A stretch of DNA of 64,000 nucleotides from Motilimonas eburnea (GTDB taxonomy: Bacteria; Pseudomonadota; Gammaproteobacteria; Enterobacterales; CBDFNC01), in NCBI RefSeq assembly GCF_021295345.1, contig NZ_JAIMJB010000011.1, positions 62,001 to 126,000 on the forward strand. The letters run 5' to 3'. Under the pieces are notes generated by a model, which worked only from the letters and a program-made list of their open reading frames with translations, did no database searches and was not told the DNA's origin. The number at the start of each line of letters is the position of its first letter. The first letter of the stretch is position 1. This document shows, one piece after another, positions 40,910 to 51,112 of the stretch. The position numbers were made by a program, and so were the translations under genes.

Positions 40910-41449
40910 ATGGCGAAACTGCATGATTTTTACAAAGAGACAGTAGCGTCTGATCTTCAAAAGAAGTTCGGTTACAAATCTGTCATGCAAGTCCCTCGGA
41001 TTGAAAAGATCACCCTAAACATGGGTGTTGGTGAAGCTCTGGCTGACAAAAAAGCACTAGAGAACGCGGCTGCTGATATGGCTGCAATTTCTGGTCAAAA
41101 GCCACTTATCACCAAAGCACGCAAATCTGTTGCGGGCTTCAAGATCCGTGAGGGCTACCCTATTGGTTGTAAAGTGACCTTACGCGGAGAACGGATGTGG
41201 GAATTTTTCGAACGCTTGGTTAGCATTTCGCTACCACGTGTACGTGACTTCCGCGGCTTGAATCCTAAGTCATTCGACGGCCGTGGTAACTACAGCATGG
41301 GTGTACGTGAGCAAATCATCTTCCCTGAAATCGATTACGATAAAGTCGATAAAGTACGTGGTCTTGATATTACTATCACTACTACTGCTGCTTCAGATGA
41401 AGAAGGTCGTGCACTGTTAGCTGCATTCAACTTCCCATTCCGTAAATAA
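40910..41449 (+). CDS. rplE: 50S ribosomal protein L5
   Basis: A 179-residue L5, the same length as in E. coli ([17 protein letters not shown]), which binds 5S rRNA and contacts the P-site tRNA. ATG 40910 is preceded by TTGGAG; four extra codons upstream are not used. Confidence 0.98.
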   Translation: MAKLHDFYKETVASDLQKKFGYKSVMQVPRIEKITLNMGVGEALADKKALENAAADMAAISGQKPLITKARKSVAGFKIREGYPIGCKVTLRGERMWEFFERLVSISLPRVRDFRGLNPKSFDGRGNYSMGVREQIIFPEIDYDKVDKVRGLDITITTTAASDEEGRALLAAFNFPFRK

Positions 41450-41460
41450 GGTGTAGGGTT

Positions 41461-41766
41461 ATGGCTAAACAATCCATGAAAGCACGTGAAGCAAAGCGTG
41501 AAAAACTGGTTAGCAAGTACGCTGAAAAACGTGCGGCATTAAAAGCGACTATCGCAGATGTAAACTCATCAGACGAAGATCGTTGGGCTGCAGTGCTTAA
41601 GCTACAAACGCTACCTCGTGATTCCAGTAAGAGTCGTCAGCGTAACCGCTGTAACGTTACTGGTCGCCCACATGGTTACCTGCGTAAATTCGGCCTAAGC
41701 CGTATTAAGCTGCGTGAACACATGATGCGCGGTGAAGTTCCTGGCCTGAAAAAGGCTAGTTGGTAA
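41461..41766 (+). CDS. rpsN: 30S ribosomal protein S14
   Basis: A 101-residue S14 of the long form without the CxxC zinc ribbon. The C-terminal core [20 protein letters not shown] is standard. Confidence 0.98.
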   Translation: MAKQSMKAREAKREKLVSKYAEKRAALKATIADVNSSDEDRWAAVLKLQTLPRDSSKSRQRNRCNVTGRPHGYLRKFGLSRIKLREHMMRGEVPGLKKASW

Positions 41767-41791
41767 TCCACATATCACGGAGTAAGCAAAT

Positions 41792-42184
41792 ATGAGCATG
41801 CAAGATCCTATTGCTGATATGCTAACACGCATTCGCAACGGTCAAGCGGCCAACAAAGTTGCAGTGAAAATGCCGTCTTCTAAGCAAAAAGTGGCGATTG
41901 CCAAAGTGCTTAAAGAAGAAGGTTACATCGCTGATTTTGCTGTAGTTGGTGAAGCTAAACCAGAATTGGAAGTGACTCTAAAATACTTCCAAGGTAAAAA
42001 AGTTATCGACAGCATTAAACGTGTTAGTCGTCCAGGTCTGCGTATCTATAAGAGCTCTTCAGAACTGCCTAAAGTTCTTGATGGCCTAGGTATCGCAGTT
42101 GTTTCAACTTCACAAGGTGTAATGACTGACCGTGCTGCGCGTAAAGCGGGTATCGGCGGTGAGATCATCTGTTACGTAGCTTAA
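41792..42184 (+). CDS. rpsH: 30S ribosomal protein S8
   Basis: A 130-residue S8 ([21 protein letters not shown]), central to 30S assembly. In E. coli S8 is the translational repressor of the spc operon, binding near rplE. Confidence 0.98.
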   Translation: MSMQDPIADMLTRIRNGQAANKVAVKMPSSKQKVAIAKVLKEEGYIADFAVVGEAKPELEVTLKYFQGKKVIDSIKRVSRPGLRIYKSSSELPKVLDGLGIAVVSTSQGVMTDRAARKAGIGGEIICYVA

Positions 42185-42193
42185 GGAGTAGAT

Positions 42194-42727
42194 ATGTCTC
42201 GCGTTGCTAAATCGCCTGTTGCTATTCCTGCTGGCGTAGAAGTGAAGATTGATGGCCAGGAAATTACTGTTAAAGGTAGCAACGGCTCTCTAAGTCGTGT
42301 TATCAACAACGCTGTTGTTGTTAAAGAAGAAGAAGGCAAGCTAGTTTTCACTTGGACTGATGGCGCTACTGGCGCTAGTGCTCAAGCTGGTACTGCTCGC
42401 GCTCTTGTTAACAGCATGGTAGAAGGTGTTTCGAAAGGTTTCGAACGCAAACTTGTACTAAATGGTGTTGGTTACCGTGCCGCTGTACAGGGTAAAGTTG
42501 TAAACCTAACCTTAGGTTTCTCTCACCCAGTTGAGCACACTCTACCTGAAGGTATCACTGCTGAGTGTCCAACAAATACTGAAATCGTACTGAAAGGTAT
42601 TGATAAACAGTTGATTGGACAAGTTGCCGCCGACATTCGTGGTTACCGTCCACCAGAGCCTTACAAAGGTAAAGGTGTTCGTTACGCTGACGAAAACGTG
42701 CGTCGTAAAGAGGCTAAGAAGAAGTAA
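42194..42727 (+). CDS. rplF: 50S ribosomal protein L6
   Basis: A 177-residue L6 near the factor-binding site. The conserved C-terminal [19 protein letters not shown] is present. Confidence 0.98.
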   Translation: MSRVAKSPVAIPAGVEVKIDGQEITVKGSNGSLSRVINNAVVVKEEEGKLVFTWTDGATGASAQAGTARALVNSMVEGVSKGFERKLVLNGVGYRAAVQGKVVNLTLGFSHPVEHTLPEGITAECPTNTEIVLKGIDKQLIGQVAADIRGYRPPEPYKGKGVRYADENVRRKEAKKK

Positions 42728-42736
42728 GGTAACACT

Positions 42737-43087
42737 ATGGATAAGAAAGCATCTCGTCTACGTCGTGCAACTCGCACGCGTAAGAAATTGCAAGAGTTGG
42801 GAGCAACTCGCCTGGTGATCCACCGTACTCCGCGCCACACATACGCGCAGGTGATTTCGCCAGAAGCAAAAGTTATTGCAACTGCATCGACAGTTGAAAA
42901 AGACGTTGCTAGTCAAGTTAAACACGGCGGTAATGTTGAAGCTGCTAAGCTAATCGGTAAATTGGTTGCTGAGCGTGCTACAGAGAAAGGTGTTTCTAAA
43001 GTATCTTTCGATCGTAGCGGTTTTCAATATCACGGTCGCATTGCAGCACTAGCTGAAGCGGCACGTGAAGCTGGTCTTCAGTTCTAA
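42737..43087 (+). CDS. rplR: 50S ribosomal protein L18
   Basis: A 116-residue L18 ([20 protein letters not shown]), which binds 5S rRNA together with L5. Standard length. Confidence 0.98.
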   Translation: MDKKASRLRRATRTRKKLQELGATRLVIHRTPRHTYAQVISPEAKVIATASTVEKDVASQVKHGGNVEAAKLIGKLVAERATEKGVSKVSFDRSGFQYHGRIAALAEAAREAGLQF

Positions 43088-43097
43088 GGGGCGGATC

Positions 43098-43598
43098 ATG
43101 GCAAAAGAACAATCTCAAGCCGGTGAACTGAATGAAAAACTTATTGCAGTTAACCGTGTTTCTAAAGTAGTTAAAGGTGGTCGCATCTTTAGCTTTACCG
43201 CACTAACCGTAGTTGGTGATGGTAATGGTCGTGTAGGTTTTGGTTACGGTAAAGCACGTGAAGTGCCAGCAGCTATCCAGAAAGCAATGGAAAAAGCGCG
43301 TCGTAATCTAACGACTGTACAGCTTAACGGCACTACACTTCAGCACCCTATCAAGGGTCGTCACTCTGGCTCTAAAGTTTACATGCAGCCAGCGTCTGAA
43401 GGTACAGGTATCATCGCCGGTGGTGCGATGCGTGCAGTACTAGAAGTAGTAGGTGTACAAAACGTACTTGCTAAAGCTTACGGTTCTACTAACCCAATCA
43501 ACATCGTTCGCGCTACTATCGACGCGCTTGAGAGCATGAGTGCTCCTGAGCAAGTTGCTGCTAAGCGTGGTCTGACTGTTGACCAGATTTTAGGGTAA
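43098..43598 (+). CDS. rpsE: 30S ribosomal protein S5
   Basis: A 166-residue S5 affecting decoding fidelity ([19 protein letters not shown]). ATG 43098 gives the family start MAKEQ; the frame extends upstream into rplR. Confidence 0.98.
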   Translation: MAKEQSQAGELNEKLIAVNRVSKVVKGGRIFSFTALTVVGDGNGRVGFGYGKAREVPAAIQKAMEKARRNLTTVQLNGTTLQHPIKGRHSGSKVYMQPASEGTGIIAGGAMRAVLEVVGVQNVLAKAYGSTNPINIVRATIDALESMSAPEQVAAKRGLTVDQILG

Positions 43599-43604
43599 TT
43601 GACC

Positions 43605-43784
43605 ATGGCTAAGACGATTAAAGTAACACAAACTAAAAGCGCGATCGGCCGTTTACCGAAGCATAAAGCGACGCTAACGGGTCTAGGTCTACGCCGCATT
43701 GGCCACACTGTTGAACTAGAAGACACACCTTCTGTTCGCGGTATGGTTAATTCAGTTTACTACATGGTTAAAGTGGAGGATTAA
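43605..43784 (+). CDS. rpmD: 50S ribosomal protein L30
   Basis: A 59-residue L30, the same length as in E. coli ([20 protein letters not shown]). The start at ATG 43605 is 6 bases after the rpsE stop. Confidence 0.97.
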   Translation: MAKTIKVTQTKSAIGRLPKHKATLTGLGLRRIGHTVELEDTPSVRGMVNSVYYMVKVED

Positions 43785-43787
43785 TTG

Positions 43788-44222
43788 ATGAAACTTAATA
43801 CTCTATCTCCAGCAGCTGGCGCTAAGCCAACTGCAAAACGTGTAGGTCGTGGTATCGGTTCTGGTCTAGGTAAAACCTGTGGCCGCGGACACAAAGGTCA
43901 GAAGTCTCGTTCTGGCGGTAGTGTTCGTCCAGGTTTTGAAGGTGGTCAAATGCCTTTGAAACAACGTCTACCTAAGTTCGGCTTTACTTCTCGTAAGAGT
44001 CTTGTAAGTGCTGAAATTCGCCTAAGTGAATTGGCGAAAGTTGAAGGTGATGTAGTTTCTCTAGAAACTCTGAAAAAAGCCGGTATTATTGCAGACAACA
44101 TTCAGTTCGCGAAAATTGTACTTTCTGGCGAAGTTTCTCGCCAAGTAACAGTACAAGGCCTTAAGGCAACTAAAGGCGCGCGTGCTGCAATCGAAGCTGC
44201 CGGCGGAAAAATCGAGGAATAA
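43788..44222 (+). CDS. rplO: 50S ribosomal protein L15
   Basis: A 144-residue L15 ([22 protein letters not shown]) with the glycine-rich [13 protein letters not shown] region. Of the two adjacent ATG codons the second matches the family start. Confidence 0.98.
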   Translation: MKLNTLSPAAGAKPTAKRVGRGIGSGLGKTCGRGHKGQKSRSGGSVRPGFEGGQMPLKQRLPKFGFTSRKSLVSAEIRLSELAKVEGDVVSLETLKKAGIIADNIQFAKIVLSGEVSRQVTVQGLKATKGARAAIEAAGGKIEE

Positions 44223-44228
44223 GATTAA

Positions 44229-45554
44229 ATGGCTAAGAAACCAGGGTTAGAAGGAAAGGGCTCTCAAGGCGGATTAAGTGAGCTTAAAACGCGCTTGCTA
44301 TTTGTACTAGGTGCCATATTGGTGTTTCGTGCAGGTTCCTTTATTCCAATTCCTGGTATTGACGCCGCTGTCCTCGCTGAGCTGATGCAACAGCAAAAAG
44401 GCACCATCATTGAAATGTTCAACATGTTCTCTGGTGGTGCACTTGAGCGTGCATCGATTCTTGCGTTAGGTATCATGCCGTACATTTCGGCATCGATCAT
44501 CGTACAGCTACTTACGGTTGTACATCCACCCCTTGCCGAATTGAAAAAAGAAGGCGAGTCAGGTCGACGCAAGATTAGCCAATATACCCGATACGGTACG
44601 TTGGTGCTTGGTACGTTCCAAGCAATAGGTATTGCAACAGGTCTGCCAAATATGATTCCTGGTCTGGTTGTTAACCCAGGCATGAGCTTCTATTTGACAG
44701 CTGTTATTAGTTTGGTCACAGGAACCATGTTCCTTATGTGGCTAGGTGAACAAATCACTGAACGTGGCATTGGTAATGGTATCTCGATTCTTATTTTCGT
44801 GGGTATTGTTGCTGGTCTACCGTCGGCTATTGGCCAAACGGCAGAACAAGCCCGTCAAGGTGAGTTGCACTTGTTACTGTTATTCTTGCTAGCAGCAATC
44901 GTTTTCGCAGTAACTTACTTTGTAGTATTTGTAGAGCGTGGTCAGCGTCGTATCGTTGTTAACTATGCTAAACGTCAGCAAGGCCGTAAGGTGTTTGCAG
45001 CTCAAAGTACGCACTTACCATTGAAGCTAAACATGGCGGGTGTAATCCCTGCAATCTTCGCTTCAAGTGTTATTTTGTTCCCAGGTACCATTGCTCAATG
45101 GTTTGGACAAACTGAAGGTTTTAGCTGGTTAGGTGAAGTATCCCTTGCGTTACAACCTGGTCAACCGCTACATGCTATGTTGTATGCAGCTGCTATCATC
45201 TTCTTCTGCTTCTTCTACACAGCGCTTGTGTTTAACCCACGCGAGACGGCTGACAACTTGAAGAAAAGCGGTGCCTTTATTCCAGGTATACGTCCCGGAG
45301 AACAAACTTCGCGCTATATAGACAAAGTTATGACGCGCTTGACATTAGCTGGCGCTTTATATATAACCTTCGTCTGTTTGGTTCCCGAGTTCATGATGAT
45401 TACAATGAACACACAATTTTACTTCGGTGGTACATCGTTGTTGATTATTGTTGTAGTAATCATGGATTTTATGGCTCAGGTTCAGACTCATTTGATGTCT
45501 CATCAATATGAATCCGTCCTGAAAAAGGCAAATCTTAAAGGTTATGGTCGCTAA
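44229..45554 (+). CDS. secY: Preprotein translocase channel subunit SecY
   Basis: A 441-residue inner-membrane channel with ten hydrophobic helices, forming SecYEG with SecE and SecG. The plug region ([20 protein letters not shown]) and the cytosolic loops that bind SecA and ribosomes ([19 protein letters not shown]) are present. Penultimate gene of the spc operon. Confidence 0.98.
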   Translation: MAKKPGLEGKGSQGGLSELKTRLLFVLGAILVFRAGSFIPIPGIDAAVLAELMQQQKGTIIEMFNMFSGGALERASILALGIMPYISASIIVQLLTVVHPPLAELKKEGESGRRKISQYTRYGTLVLGTFQAIGIATGLPNMIPGLVVNPGMSFYLTAVISLVTGTMFLMWLGEQITERGIGNGISILIFVGIVAGLPSAIGQTAEQARQGELHLLLLFLLAAIVFAVTYFVVFVERGQRRIVVNYAKRQQGRKVFAAQSTHLPLKLNMAGVIPAIFASSVILFPGTIAQWFGQTEGFSWLGEVSLALQPGQPLHAMLYAAAIIFFCFFYTALVFNPRETADNLKKSGAFIPGIRPGEQTSRYIDKVMTRLTLAGALYITFVCLVPEFMMITMNTQFYFGGTSLLIIVVVIMDFMAQVQTHLMSHQYESVLKKANLKGYGR

Positions 45555-45597
45555 GACTGACTTTTTAAGGTAAGCTATCTGTTTACGGAGTTATGCA

Positions 45598-45711
45598 ATG
45601 AAAGTTCGTGCATCCGTTAAGAAAATCTGTCGTAACTGTAAGGTTATCAAGCGCCACGGTGTGGTTCGTGTAATCTGCAGTGAGCCTAAGCACAAACAAC
45701 GCCAAGGCTAA
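45598..45711 (+). CDS. rpmJ: 50S ribosomal protein L36
   Basis: A 37-residue L36: [20 protein letters not shown] followed by 17 more residues ending KQRQG. It keeps the zinc ligands Cys11, Cys14, Cys27 and the nearby His, so it is the zinc-binding form. CGGAG lies upstream of ATG 45598. Last gene of the spc operon. Confidence 0.97.
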   Translation: MKVRASVKKICRNCKVIKRHGVVRVICSEPKHKQRQG

Positions 45712-45737
45712 GTCAGAGATTTCATCGAGATGAATTG

Positions 45738-45775
45738 CAGCCTGATGGTGAATGCACCATCAGAGCTGTTTTTTG
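45738..45775 (+). terminator. Hairpin with T run at the end of the spc operon
   Basis: CAGC-CTGATGGTG-AATG-CACCATCAG-a-GCTG followed by six T, 27 bp after rpmJ. It may be a partial terminator, since the alpha operon follows with no clear strong promoter. Confidence 0.8.
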
Positions 45776-45784
45776 CTTGCAATT

Positions 45785-45853
45785 TTGTCATCTGTTGAGT
45801 ATCCTACCGGGCTTTTCGCAGATGGCCTTTAATATTACTAGGAGTGCATAGTG
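45785..45853 (+). promoter_or_regulatory. Alpha-operon ribosome-binding-site pseudoknot (S4 target)
   Basis: The segment before rpsM closely follows the E. coli alpha-operon leader: GAGTATCCT, CGGGCTTTTC and AGGAGTGCATAGTG are all present in the same order. The outer helix is CATCTG (45789-45794) with CAGATG (45819-45824). In E. coli this pseudoknot binds S4 and traps the ribosome at the GTG start of rpsM. Confidence 0.85.
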
Positions 45854-46207
45854 GCCCGTATCGCTGGCATTAACATTCCTGATCAAAAACATGCTGTAAT
45901 TGCCTTAACTGCAATCTACGGCATCGGTAAAACTCGCGCACAACAAATCTGTGCAAACGCGGGTGTTGCTGAAAGTGTTAAGATCAAGGAATTAGACGAA
46001 GCTCAAATTGAGTCTCTTCGTACTGAAGTAGCTAAGTTCACCGTTGAGGGTGACTTACGCCGTGAAATTTCCATGAGCATCAAGCGTCTAATGGACCTTG
46101 GTTGTTATCGTGGTCTTCGCCACCGTCGCAGCTTGCCTGTACGTGGTCAGCGTTCTAAAACGAATGCTCGTACCCGTAAAGGTCCACGTAAACCGATTAA
46201 GAAGTAG
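45851..46207 (+). CDS. rpsM: 30S ribosomal protein S13
   Basis: A 118-residue S13 of the 30S head, which contacts the P-site tRNA and the 50S subunit. It starts with GTG, as in E. coli, inside the S4-responsive leader (AGGAG 8 bases upstream). Confidence 0.98.
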   Translation: MARIAGINIPDQKHAVIALTAIYGIGKTRAQQICANAGVAESVKIKELDEAQIESLRTEVAKFTVEGDLRREISMSIKRLMDLGCYRGLRHRRSLPVRGQRSKTNARTRKGPRKPIKK

Positions 46208-46217
46208 GGGTTAAGTA

Positions 46218-46607
46218 ATGGCTAAAGCTCCAACTCGCGCTCGTAAGCGCGTCAAAAAGCAGGTTGCTGACGGCATGGCTCACATCCATGCATCTTTCAA
46301 CAACACAATCGTTACCATCACCGATCGTCAAGGTAATGCTCTATCTTGGGCTACTGCAGGTGGTTCTGGCTTCCGTGGTTCACGTAAGTCTACTCCATTT
46401 GCTGCGCAGGTCGCTTCTGAGCGCGCTGCTGAAGCTGCAAAAGAGTATGGACTCAAAAACGTTGAAGTTTTTGTTAAAGGTCCCGGTCCGGGTCGTGAGT
46501 CTTCAATCCGTGCGTTAAATGCTGCGGGCTTCCGCATCACTAACATTACTGATGTGACTCCGATTCCACACAACGGTTGTCGTCCACCTAAGAAACGTCG
46601 CGTATAA
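46218..46607 (+). CDS. rpsK: 30S ribosomal protein S11
   Basis: A 129-residue S11 of the 30S platform. The C-terminal [11 protein letters not shown] and the [15 protein letters not shown] core are standard. Confidence 0.98.
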   Translation: MAKAPTRARKRVKKQVADGMAHIHASFNNTIVTITDRQGNALSWATAGGSGFRGSRKSTPFAAQVASERAAEAAKEYGLKNVEVFVKGPGPGRESSIRALNAAGFRITNITDVTPIPHNGCRPPKKRRV

Positions 46608-46636
46608 ACGTTTTTTAGACCTGTTGGAGAAAGAAA

Positions 46637-47257
46637 ATGGCAAGATATATTGGGCCTAAGCTCAAGCTTAGCCGTCGTGAAGGCACCGACCTGTTCCTTA
46701 AGTCTGGTGTTCGAGCAATCGACTCTAAGTGTAAAATTGATAATGCACCTGGTGTACACGGTGCACGTAAACCTCGTCTGTCTGACTACGGTTTACAATT
46801 ACGTGAAAAGCAAAAAGTACGTCGTATGTACGGTGTACTAGAAAAGCAATTCCGTAACTACTATAAAGAAGCAGCACGTCTTAAAGGTGCTACAGGTTCT
46901 AACCTGTTACAACTTCTTGAAAGTCGTCTAGATAACGTTGTTTACCGTTTCGGTCTAGGTGCTACTCGCGCCGAGTCTCGTCAGCTAGTTAGCCACAAAG
47001 CTATCCTAGTTAACGGTAAAGTGGTAAACATTCCATCATACAACGTTAAACCAAACGACGTTATCAGCGTTCGCGAAAAAGCTAAGAGCCAAGCTCGTAT
47101 TAAAGCTGCTCTAGAAATCGCTCAACAGCGTGAACTACCTACTTGGGTAGAAGTTGACGCTAACAAGATGGAAGGCACTTTCAAGCGCTACCCAGAACGT
47201 TCTGATTTGTCTGCGGACATTAATGAACAGCTGATCGTCGAACTTTACTCTAAGTAA
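46637..47257 (+). CDS. rpsD: 30S ribosomal protein S4
   Basis: A 206-residue S4, a primary 16S-binding protein with the S4 RNA-binding domain ([20 protein letters not shown]). In E. coli it represses the alpha operon through the upstream pseudoknot. The N-terminus lacks a zinc knuckle. Confidence 0.98.
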   Translation: MARYIGPKLKLSRREGTDLFLKSGVRAIDSKCKIDNAPGVHGARKPRLSDYGLQLREKQKVRRMYGVLEKQFRNYYKEAARLKGATGSNLLQLLESRLDNVVYRFGLGATRAESRQLVSHKAILVNGKVVNIPSYNVKPNDVISVREKAKSQARIKAALEIAQQRELPTWVEVDANKMEGTFKRYPERSDLSADINEQLIVELYSK

Positions 47258-47281
47258 AGTTAACTGCTAAGAGAGGACATA

Positions 47282-48268
47282 ATGCAGGGTTCTGTAACTG
47301 AATTTCTTAAACCTAGACTAGTTGACATCGAGCAGGTTACCGCTAATCGTGCACGAGTTACACTCGAGCCGTTAGAGCGTGGTTTTGGCCACACTTTAGG
47401 TAACGCTTTACGTCGCATTCTACTTTCATCTATGCCTGGTTGTGCTGTGACTGAAGTTGAGATCGACGGTGTAATGCATGAATACAGTACTAAGGAAGGC
47501 GTTCAAGAAGATGTTCTTGAGATCCTACTTAATCTTAAAGGTCTTGCAGTTAAGCTGGAAGGCAAAGATGAAGCACTGCTAACGCTTACAAAGTCTGGTG
47601 AAGGCCCTGTACTAGCGGGAGACATCACCCATGATGGTGATGTAGAGATTGTTAACCCTGAGCACGTTATCTGTACTTTGACTAGCAATGCTGAAGTAAG
47701 CATGCGTATTCGAGTGCAACGTGGTCGTGGTTACGTTCCAGCTTCAACTCGCGTCCATTCAGAAGATGAAGAGCGTCCAATTGGTCGTCTACTTGTTGAT
47801 GCGGCTTATAGCCCTGTTGAGCGTATTGCTTACAGCGTAGAAGCAGCTCGTGTAGAACAACGTACCGATTTAGACAAGCTTGTCATCGATATGGAAACTA
47901 ACGGCACGTTAGATCCTGAAGAAGCGATCCGTCGCTCTGCTACCATTCTAGCTGAACAGCTAGATGCATTTGTAGATCTTCGTGATGTAACTGAACCGGA
48001 AGAGAAAGAAGAGAAGCCAGAGTTCGATCCAATCCTGCTTCGTCCTGTAGATGATCTAGAACTAACGGTCCGTTCTGCTAACTGTTTGAAAGCAGAATCG
48101 ATCCATTACATCGGTGATCTGGTCCAACGTACTGAAGTTGAACTACTGAAAACGCCTAACCTTGGTAAGAAGTCTCTGACTGAAATCAAGGACGTATTAG
48201 CGTCTCGTGGTTTATCTCTAGGCATGCGTCTGGAAAATTGGCCGCCAGCAAGTATTGCTGACGAATAA
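47282..48268 (+). CDS. rpoA: RNA polymerase alpha subunit
   Basis: A 328-residue alpha subunit. The N-terminal dimerisation domain ([20 protein letters not shown]), an acidic linker and the C-terminal domain that contacts UP elements and activators ([18 protein letters not shown]) are all complete. Confidence 0.98.
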   Translation: MQGSVTEFLKPRLVDIEQVTANRARVTLEPLERGFGHTLGNALRRILLSSMPGCAVTEVEIDGVMHEYSTKEGVQEDVLEILLNLKGLAVKLEGKDEALLTLTKSGEGPVLAGDITHDGDVEIVNPEHVICTLTSNAEVSMRIRVQRGRGYVPASTRVHSEDEERPIGRLLVDAAYSPVERIAYSVEAARVEQRTDLDKLVIDMETNGTLDPEEAIRRSATILAEQLDAFVDLRDVTEPEEKEEKPEFDPILLRPVDDLELTVRSANCLKAESIHYIGDLVQRTEVELLKTPNLGKKSLTEIKDVLASRGLSLGMRLENWPPASIADE

Positions 48269-48310
48269 TCAGGTTAACTGAGTTAACGTATTAGTTATAA
48301 GGATTAGGTT

Positions 48311-48703
48311 ATGCGCCATCGTAAGAGTGGACGTCAACTTAACCGAAACAGCAGTCATCGTCAGGCTATGTTTCGTAACATGGCAAGTTCTCTAGTAACT
48401 CATGAAGTTATTAAGACAACTTTGCCAAAAGCTAAAGAACTACGTCGTGTAATTGAACCGCTAATTACACTAGCTAAACAAGATAGCGTTGCTAATCGTC
48501 GTTTAGCGTTTGCTCGTACTCGCGATAACAGCGTAGTAGGCAAACTTTTCAATGAATTGGGTCCACGTTACGAGTCACGCCCAGGTGGTTACACTCGTAT
48601 TCTAAAATGTGGTTTCCGTGCCGGTGATAATGCTCCTATGGCATACATCGAGCTAGTAGAACGCCCAGTAGTTGAAGCAGCAGAAGACGCTGTAGAAGAA
48701 TAA
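48311..48703 (+). CDS. rplQ: 50S ribosomal protein L17
   Basis: A 130-residue L17 ([20 protein letters not shown]) with an acidic C-terminal tail. Last gene of the alpha operon. Confidence 0.98.
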   Translation: MRHRKSGRQLNRNSSHRQAMFRNMASSLVTHEVIKTTLPKAKELRRVIEPLITLAKQDSVANRRLAFARTRDNSVVGKLFNELGPRYESRPGGYTRILKCGFRAGDNAPMAYIELVERPVVEAAEDAVEE

Positions 48704-48734
48704 AAAAAGGCCGGGTTTTCCCGGCCTTTTTTTT
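48702..48734. terminator. Bidirectional terminator after rplQ
   Basis: GGCCGGG-TTTT-CCCGGCC with a seven-A run before and an eight-T run after it. It ends the alpha operon and also the convergent bacterioferritin pair. Confidence 0.95.
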
Positions 48735-48761
48735 ATCCCCACCTTGTCAATCAGCAGTGCG

Positions 48762-49244
48762 CTAGCTTACATCTCCCCCCATTTGAGATTGAATGTAGTT
48801 TTGCACCCCAATTTTGTTGATCAATCCAAGGTGTTGCTCGAGCCAATAAATGTGGTCCATTTCTGTGTCATCAAGCAGCTCAGTGAGAATATCGCGGCTG
48901 ACGTAATCTTGTTCTTTCTCACAAATACCAATGATTTCACGTAGGCTTTTTGCCACGGTGTACTCTGCAGCCAGATCGTTCTTGAGCATGGCCTCAACAT
49001 TATCCCCAACATGAATAGGCAGCCTTGACGCGGTATCAGGCGTACCTTCAAGGAAAAGGATCCGCTCGATCAGTTTTTGAGCGTGCTCCAGCTCTTCTTC
49101 ATACTCATGGGCAAGCTTTTCATGAAGCTTCTTTATGCCCCAATCTTCATACATTTTTGAATGGGCTAAGTATTGGTCCATAGAGGTTAGCTCGAGTGTG
49201 AGCTGTTTATTTAAGTTGTCGATAACTATCTGTTTACCTAACAT
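48762..49244 (-). CDS. Bacterioferritin subunit with ferroxidase site, lacking the haem Met
   Basis: A 160-residue bacterioferritin. The ferroxidase ligands E18, E51, H54 and E94 are present, and the ExxH pair is at 128/131. The haem-binding Met52 of the family is Leu here, so this subunit should oxidise and store iron but not bind haem between like subunits. It follows the second subunit gene by one base. The pair probably forms mixed 24-mers, as known for some bacteria with two Bfr types. Confidence 0.93.
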   Translation of the reverse strand: MLGKQIVIDNLNKQLTLELTSMDQYLAHSKMYEDWGIKKLHEKLAHEYEEELEHAQKLIERILFLEGTPDTASRLPIHVGDNVEAMLKNDLAAEYTVAKSLREIIGICEKEQDYVSRDILTELLDDTEMDHIYWLEQHLGLINKIGVQNYIQSQMGGDVS

Positions 49245-49245
49245 G

Positions 49246-49716
49246 TTAATCCTCCATCATAGATTGCTGATAATTTTGGATGCCGGTTGCATTGATTAGG
49301 AACTGTTGTGATTCAATCCAATCAATGTGCTCTTCTTCGTACTCAAGAATGTCTTCGAGGAGTTCTCGACTTATGTAGTCCTGTTGCTGTTCACAGAGCT
49401 CAATGGCTGTACGTAACGCGGCAACCTGTTCGGTTTGAAATGCCATATCACATGCCAGCATCTCCTCGGTGTGCTCACCAATGCGTAATTTACCTAGCTG
49501 CTGTAAGTTGGGTAACCCTTCTAAGAAAAGGATACGTTCGATAAGGTCGTCGGCCTGCTTCATATCTTTAATGGATTTTTTATAGTCTTTTTCGTCCAGT
49601 TCTTCTAAACCCCAGTTCTTAAACATTCTGGCGTGGAGGAAGTACTGGTTTATTGAAGTGAGCTCTAAGGTTAAGATTTTATTGAGTTCACTAAGGACGA
49701 GGTTATTGCCTTTCAT
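49246..49716 (-). CDS. Bacterioferritin subunit with haem Met, lacking the ferroxidase site
   Basis: A 156-residue bacterioferritin close to E. coli Bfr in its N-terminus (INQYFLHARMFKNWGL). The haem ligand Met52 is present, but the ferroxidase positions read D51, Q54 and Q94 in place of Glu, His and Glu, so it probably cannot oxidise iron. It is the mirror image of its downstream partner. An FNR-type box lies just upstream. Confidence 0.93.
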   Translation of the reverse strand: MKGNNLVLSELNKILTLELTSINQYFLHARMFKNWGLEELDEKDYKKSIKDMKQADDLIERILFLEGLPNLQQLGKLRIGEHTEEMLACDMAFQTEQVAALRTAIELCEQQQDYISRELLEDILEYEEEHIDWIESQQFLINATGIQNYQQSMMED

Positions 49717-49736
49717 ATTTTAGCTCCAAATACTGA

Positions 49737-49750
49737 TTGATCTAGATCAA
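49737..49750. promoter_or_regulatory. Perfect FNR/EtrA-type box
   Basis: TTGAT-CTAG-ATCAA is an exact match to the FNR consensus TTGAT-N4-ATCAA. It is 20 bp upstream of the first bacterioferritin start codon. A site so close to the start would suit repression, or activation from an unusually short leader. Regulation is inferred. Confidence 0.65.
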
Positions 49751-49923
49751 TTAAGTTTGGTTCAAATCGAAAGAAGTGCAAATGAATTTAAGAAAAAATC
49801 TTTAAAAATCAGCGGGATGCTATTGATAATGAGAGAGCTTTGTATTTTTAACAAAGGACTGGTTGACGTATTGTTCTTCACGAGAAGCGCTAGACTTCAT
49901 TGAAATCTAGCGCCTTAGTTTGA

Positions 49924-50955
49924 TTAATTATTGCTGTGTAATTCTGAGTTCAACTCAACCGCAGATTTATTGGTTAGGCACTCAATTTTACCTGTGATGG
50001 AATTACGACGGAACAGTAGATCACTTTTACCCGTAAGGTCACGCGCTTTCACTACTTCTACCTCGTTACCTGACGCGTCTAACATGGTCACTTTAGTACC
50101 TGCGGTGACATATAGACCAGATTCCAGCGTACAGCGATCGCCTAGTGGGAAACCTAGGCCAGCGTTAGCGCCTAGTAAGCAGTTCTCACCCATAGACACG
50201 ACCACATTACCGCCACCGCTTAGGGTACCCATGATAGATGCGCCGCCACCGACATCACTGCCGTTACCAACAACAACACCGGCAGAGATGCGGCCTTCAA
50301 CCATGCTGACTGCCTCGGTACCGGCATTAAAGTTCACAAAACCTTCGTGCATTACTGTGGTGCCTTCGCCAATATGAGCGCCTAAGCGTACGCGAGCGGT
50401 ATGTGCAATGCGAACACCGCTTGGCACAACGTAGTCCGTCATCTTAGGGAATTTGTCTACGCAATTAACACTCAAGGTTCGTCCTGCCAAACGCGCTTCA
50501 ATCTGACGCTCTGCTAGTTCAGGTAAATCAATTGGGCCTTCATTGGTCCAAGCGATGTTATGCAGCAGGCCAAAAATACCGTCTAGCACCACTCCATGTG
50601 GCTTAACAAGGCGGTGAGAGAGTAGTTGTAGCTTAAGGAAACCTTCTGCCACACTCGATGGCTTTTCATCTGTGGCTAGGATCACGAGCACTAATGGTTG
50701 CTCTGAGGCAGCCGCTTGCTGAGCGAAAGTGGCATTGCGGCTATCTTCCGCTTGACTAAATGCTGCCGCAAGCGCTTCACACTGGTTACTTTCGATTGCG
50801 AAAACTTCATTGCCGCCTTGATAATCAACAACACTTGATAACGCATCAACAAGCTCTTGAGCAGGGTTTAATACTGGGTTAGGAAAAAAAGCTTCGATGA
50901 TCTTACCGCTATTATTTTTAGTTGCGGTGCCAAAAGCTAATGAAAAACTGGCCAT
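49924..50955 (-). CDS. dapD: Tetrahydrodipicolinate N-succinyltransferase, Pseudomonas type
   Basis: A 343-residue DapD of the long form known from Pseudomonas, in contrast to the 274-residue E. coli form. An N-terminal domain (about 1-160) is followed by a left-handed beta-helix with RLGAHIGEGTTVMHEGFVNF and GTLSGGGNVVVSMGENCLLG, and a C-terminal DLLFRRNS region. It transfers succinyl from succinyl-CoA in lysine and diaminopimelate synthesis. ATG 50955 matches the family start (MASFSLAFGTA); the frame extends 33 codons upstream without support. Confidence 0.93.
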   Translation of the reverse strand: MASFSLAFGTATKNNSGKIIEAFFPNPVLNPAQELVDALSSVVDYQGGNEVFAIESNQCEALAAAFSQAEDSRNATFAQQAAASEQPLVLVILATDEKPSSVAEGFLKLQLLSHRLVKPHGVVLDGIFGLLHNIAWTNEGPIDLPELAERQIEARLAGRTLSVNCVDKFPKMTDYVVPSGVRIAHTARVRLGAHIGEGTTVMHEGFVNFNAGTEAVSMVEGRISAGVVVGNGSDVGGGASIMGTLSGGGNVVVSMGENCLLGANAGLGFPLGDRCTLESGLYVTAGTKVTMLDASGNEVEVVKARDLTGKSDLLFRRNSITGKIECLTNKSAVELNSELHSNN

Positions 50956-51112
50956 GTTAAATACTTCTCCAATCATGTTTAGTATTGCAATACTCGGCTG
51001 CAAAAGAGAGGGGGTTGAAAATTTGAGGCTACATGATAATGGTCTGATAGCCACAATTGAAGTCTTTTTGAACGATAAGATCTATTGACTCAAACTCTGG
51101 CCGGCGAGATGA

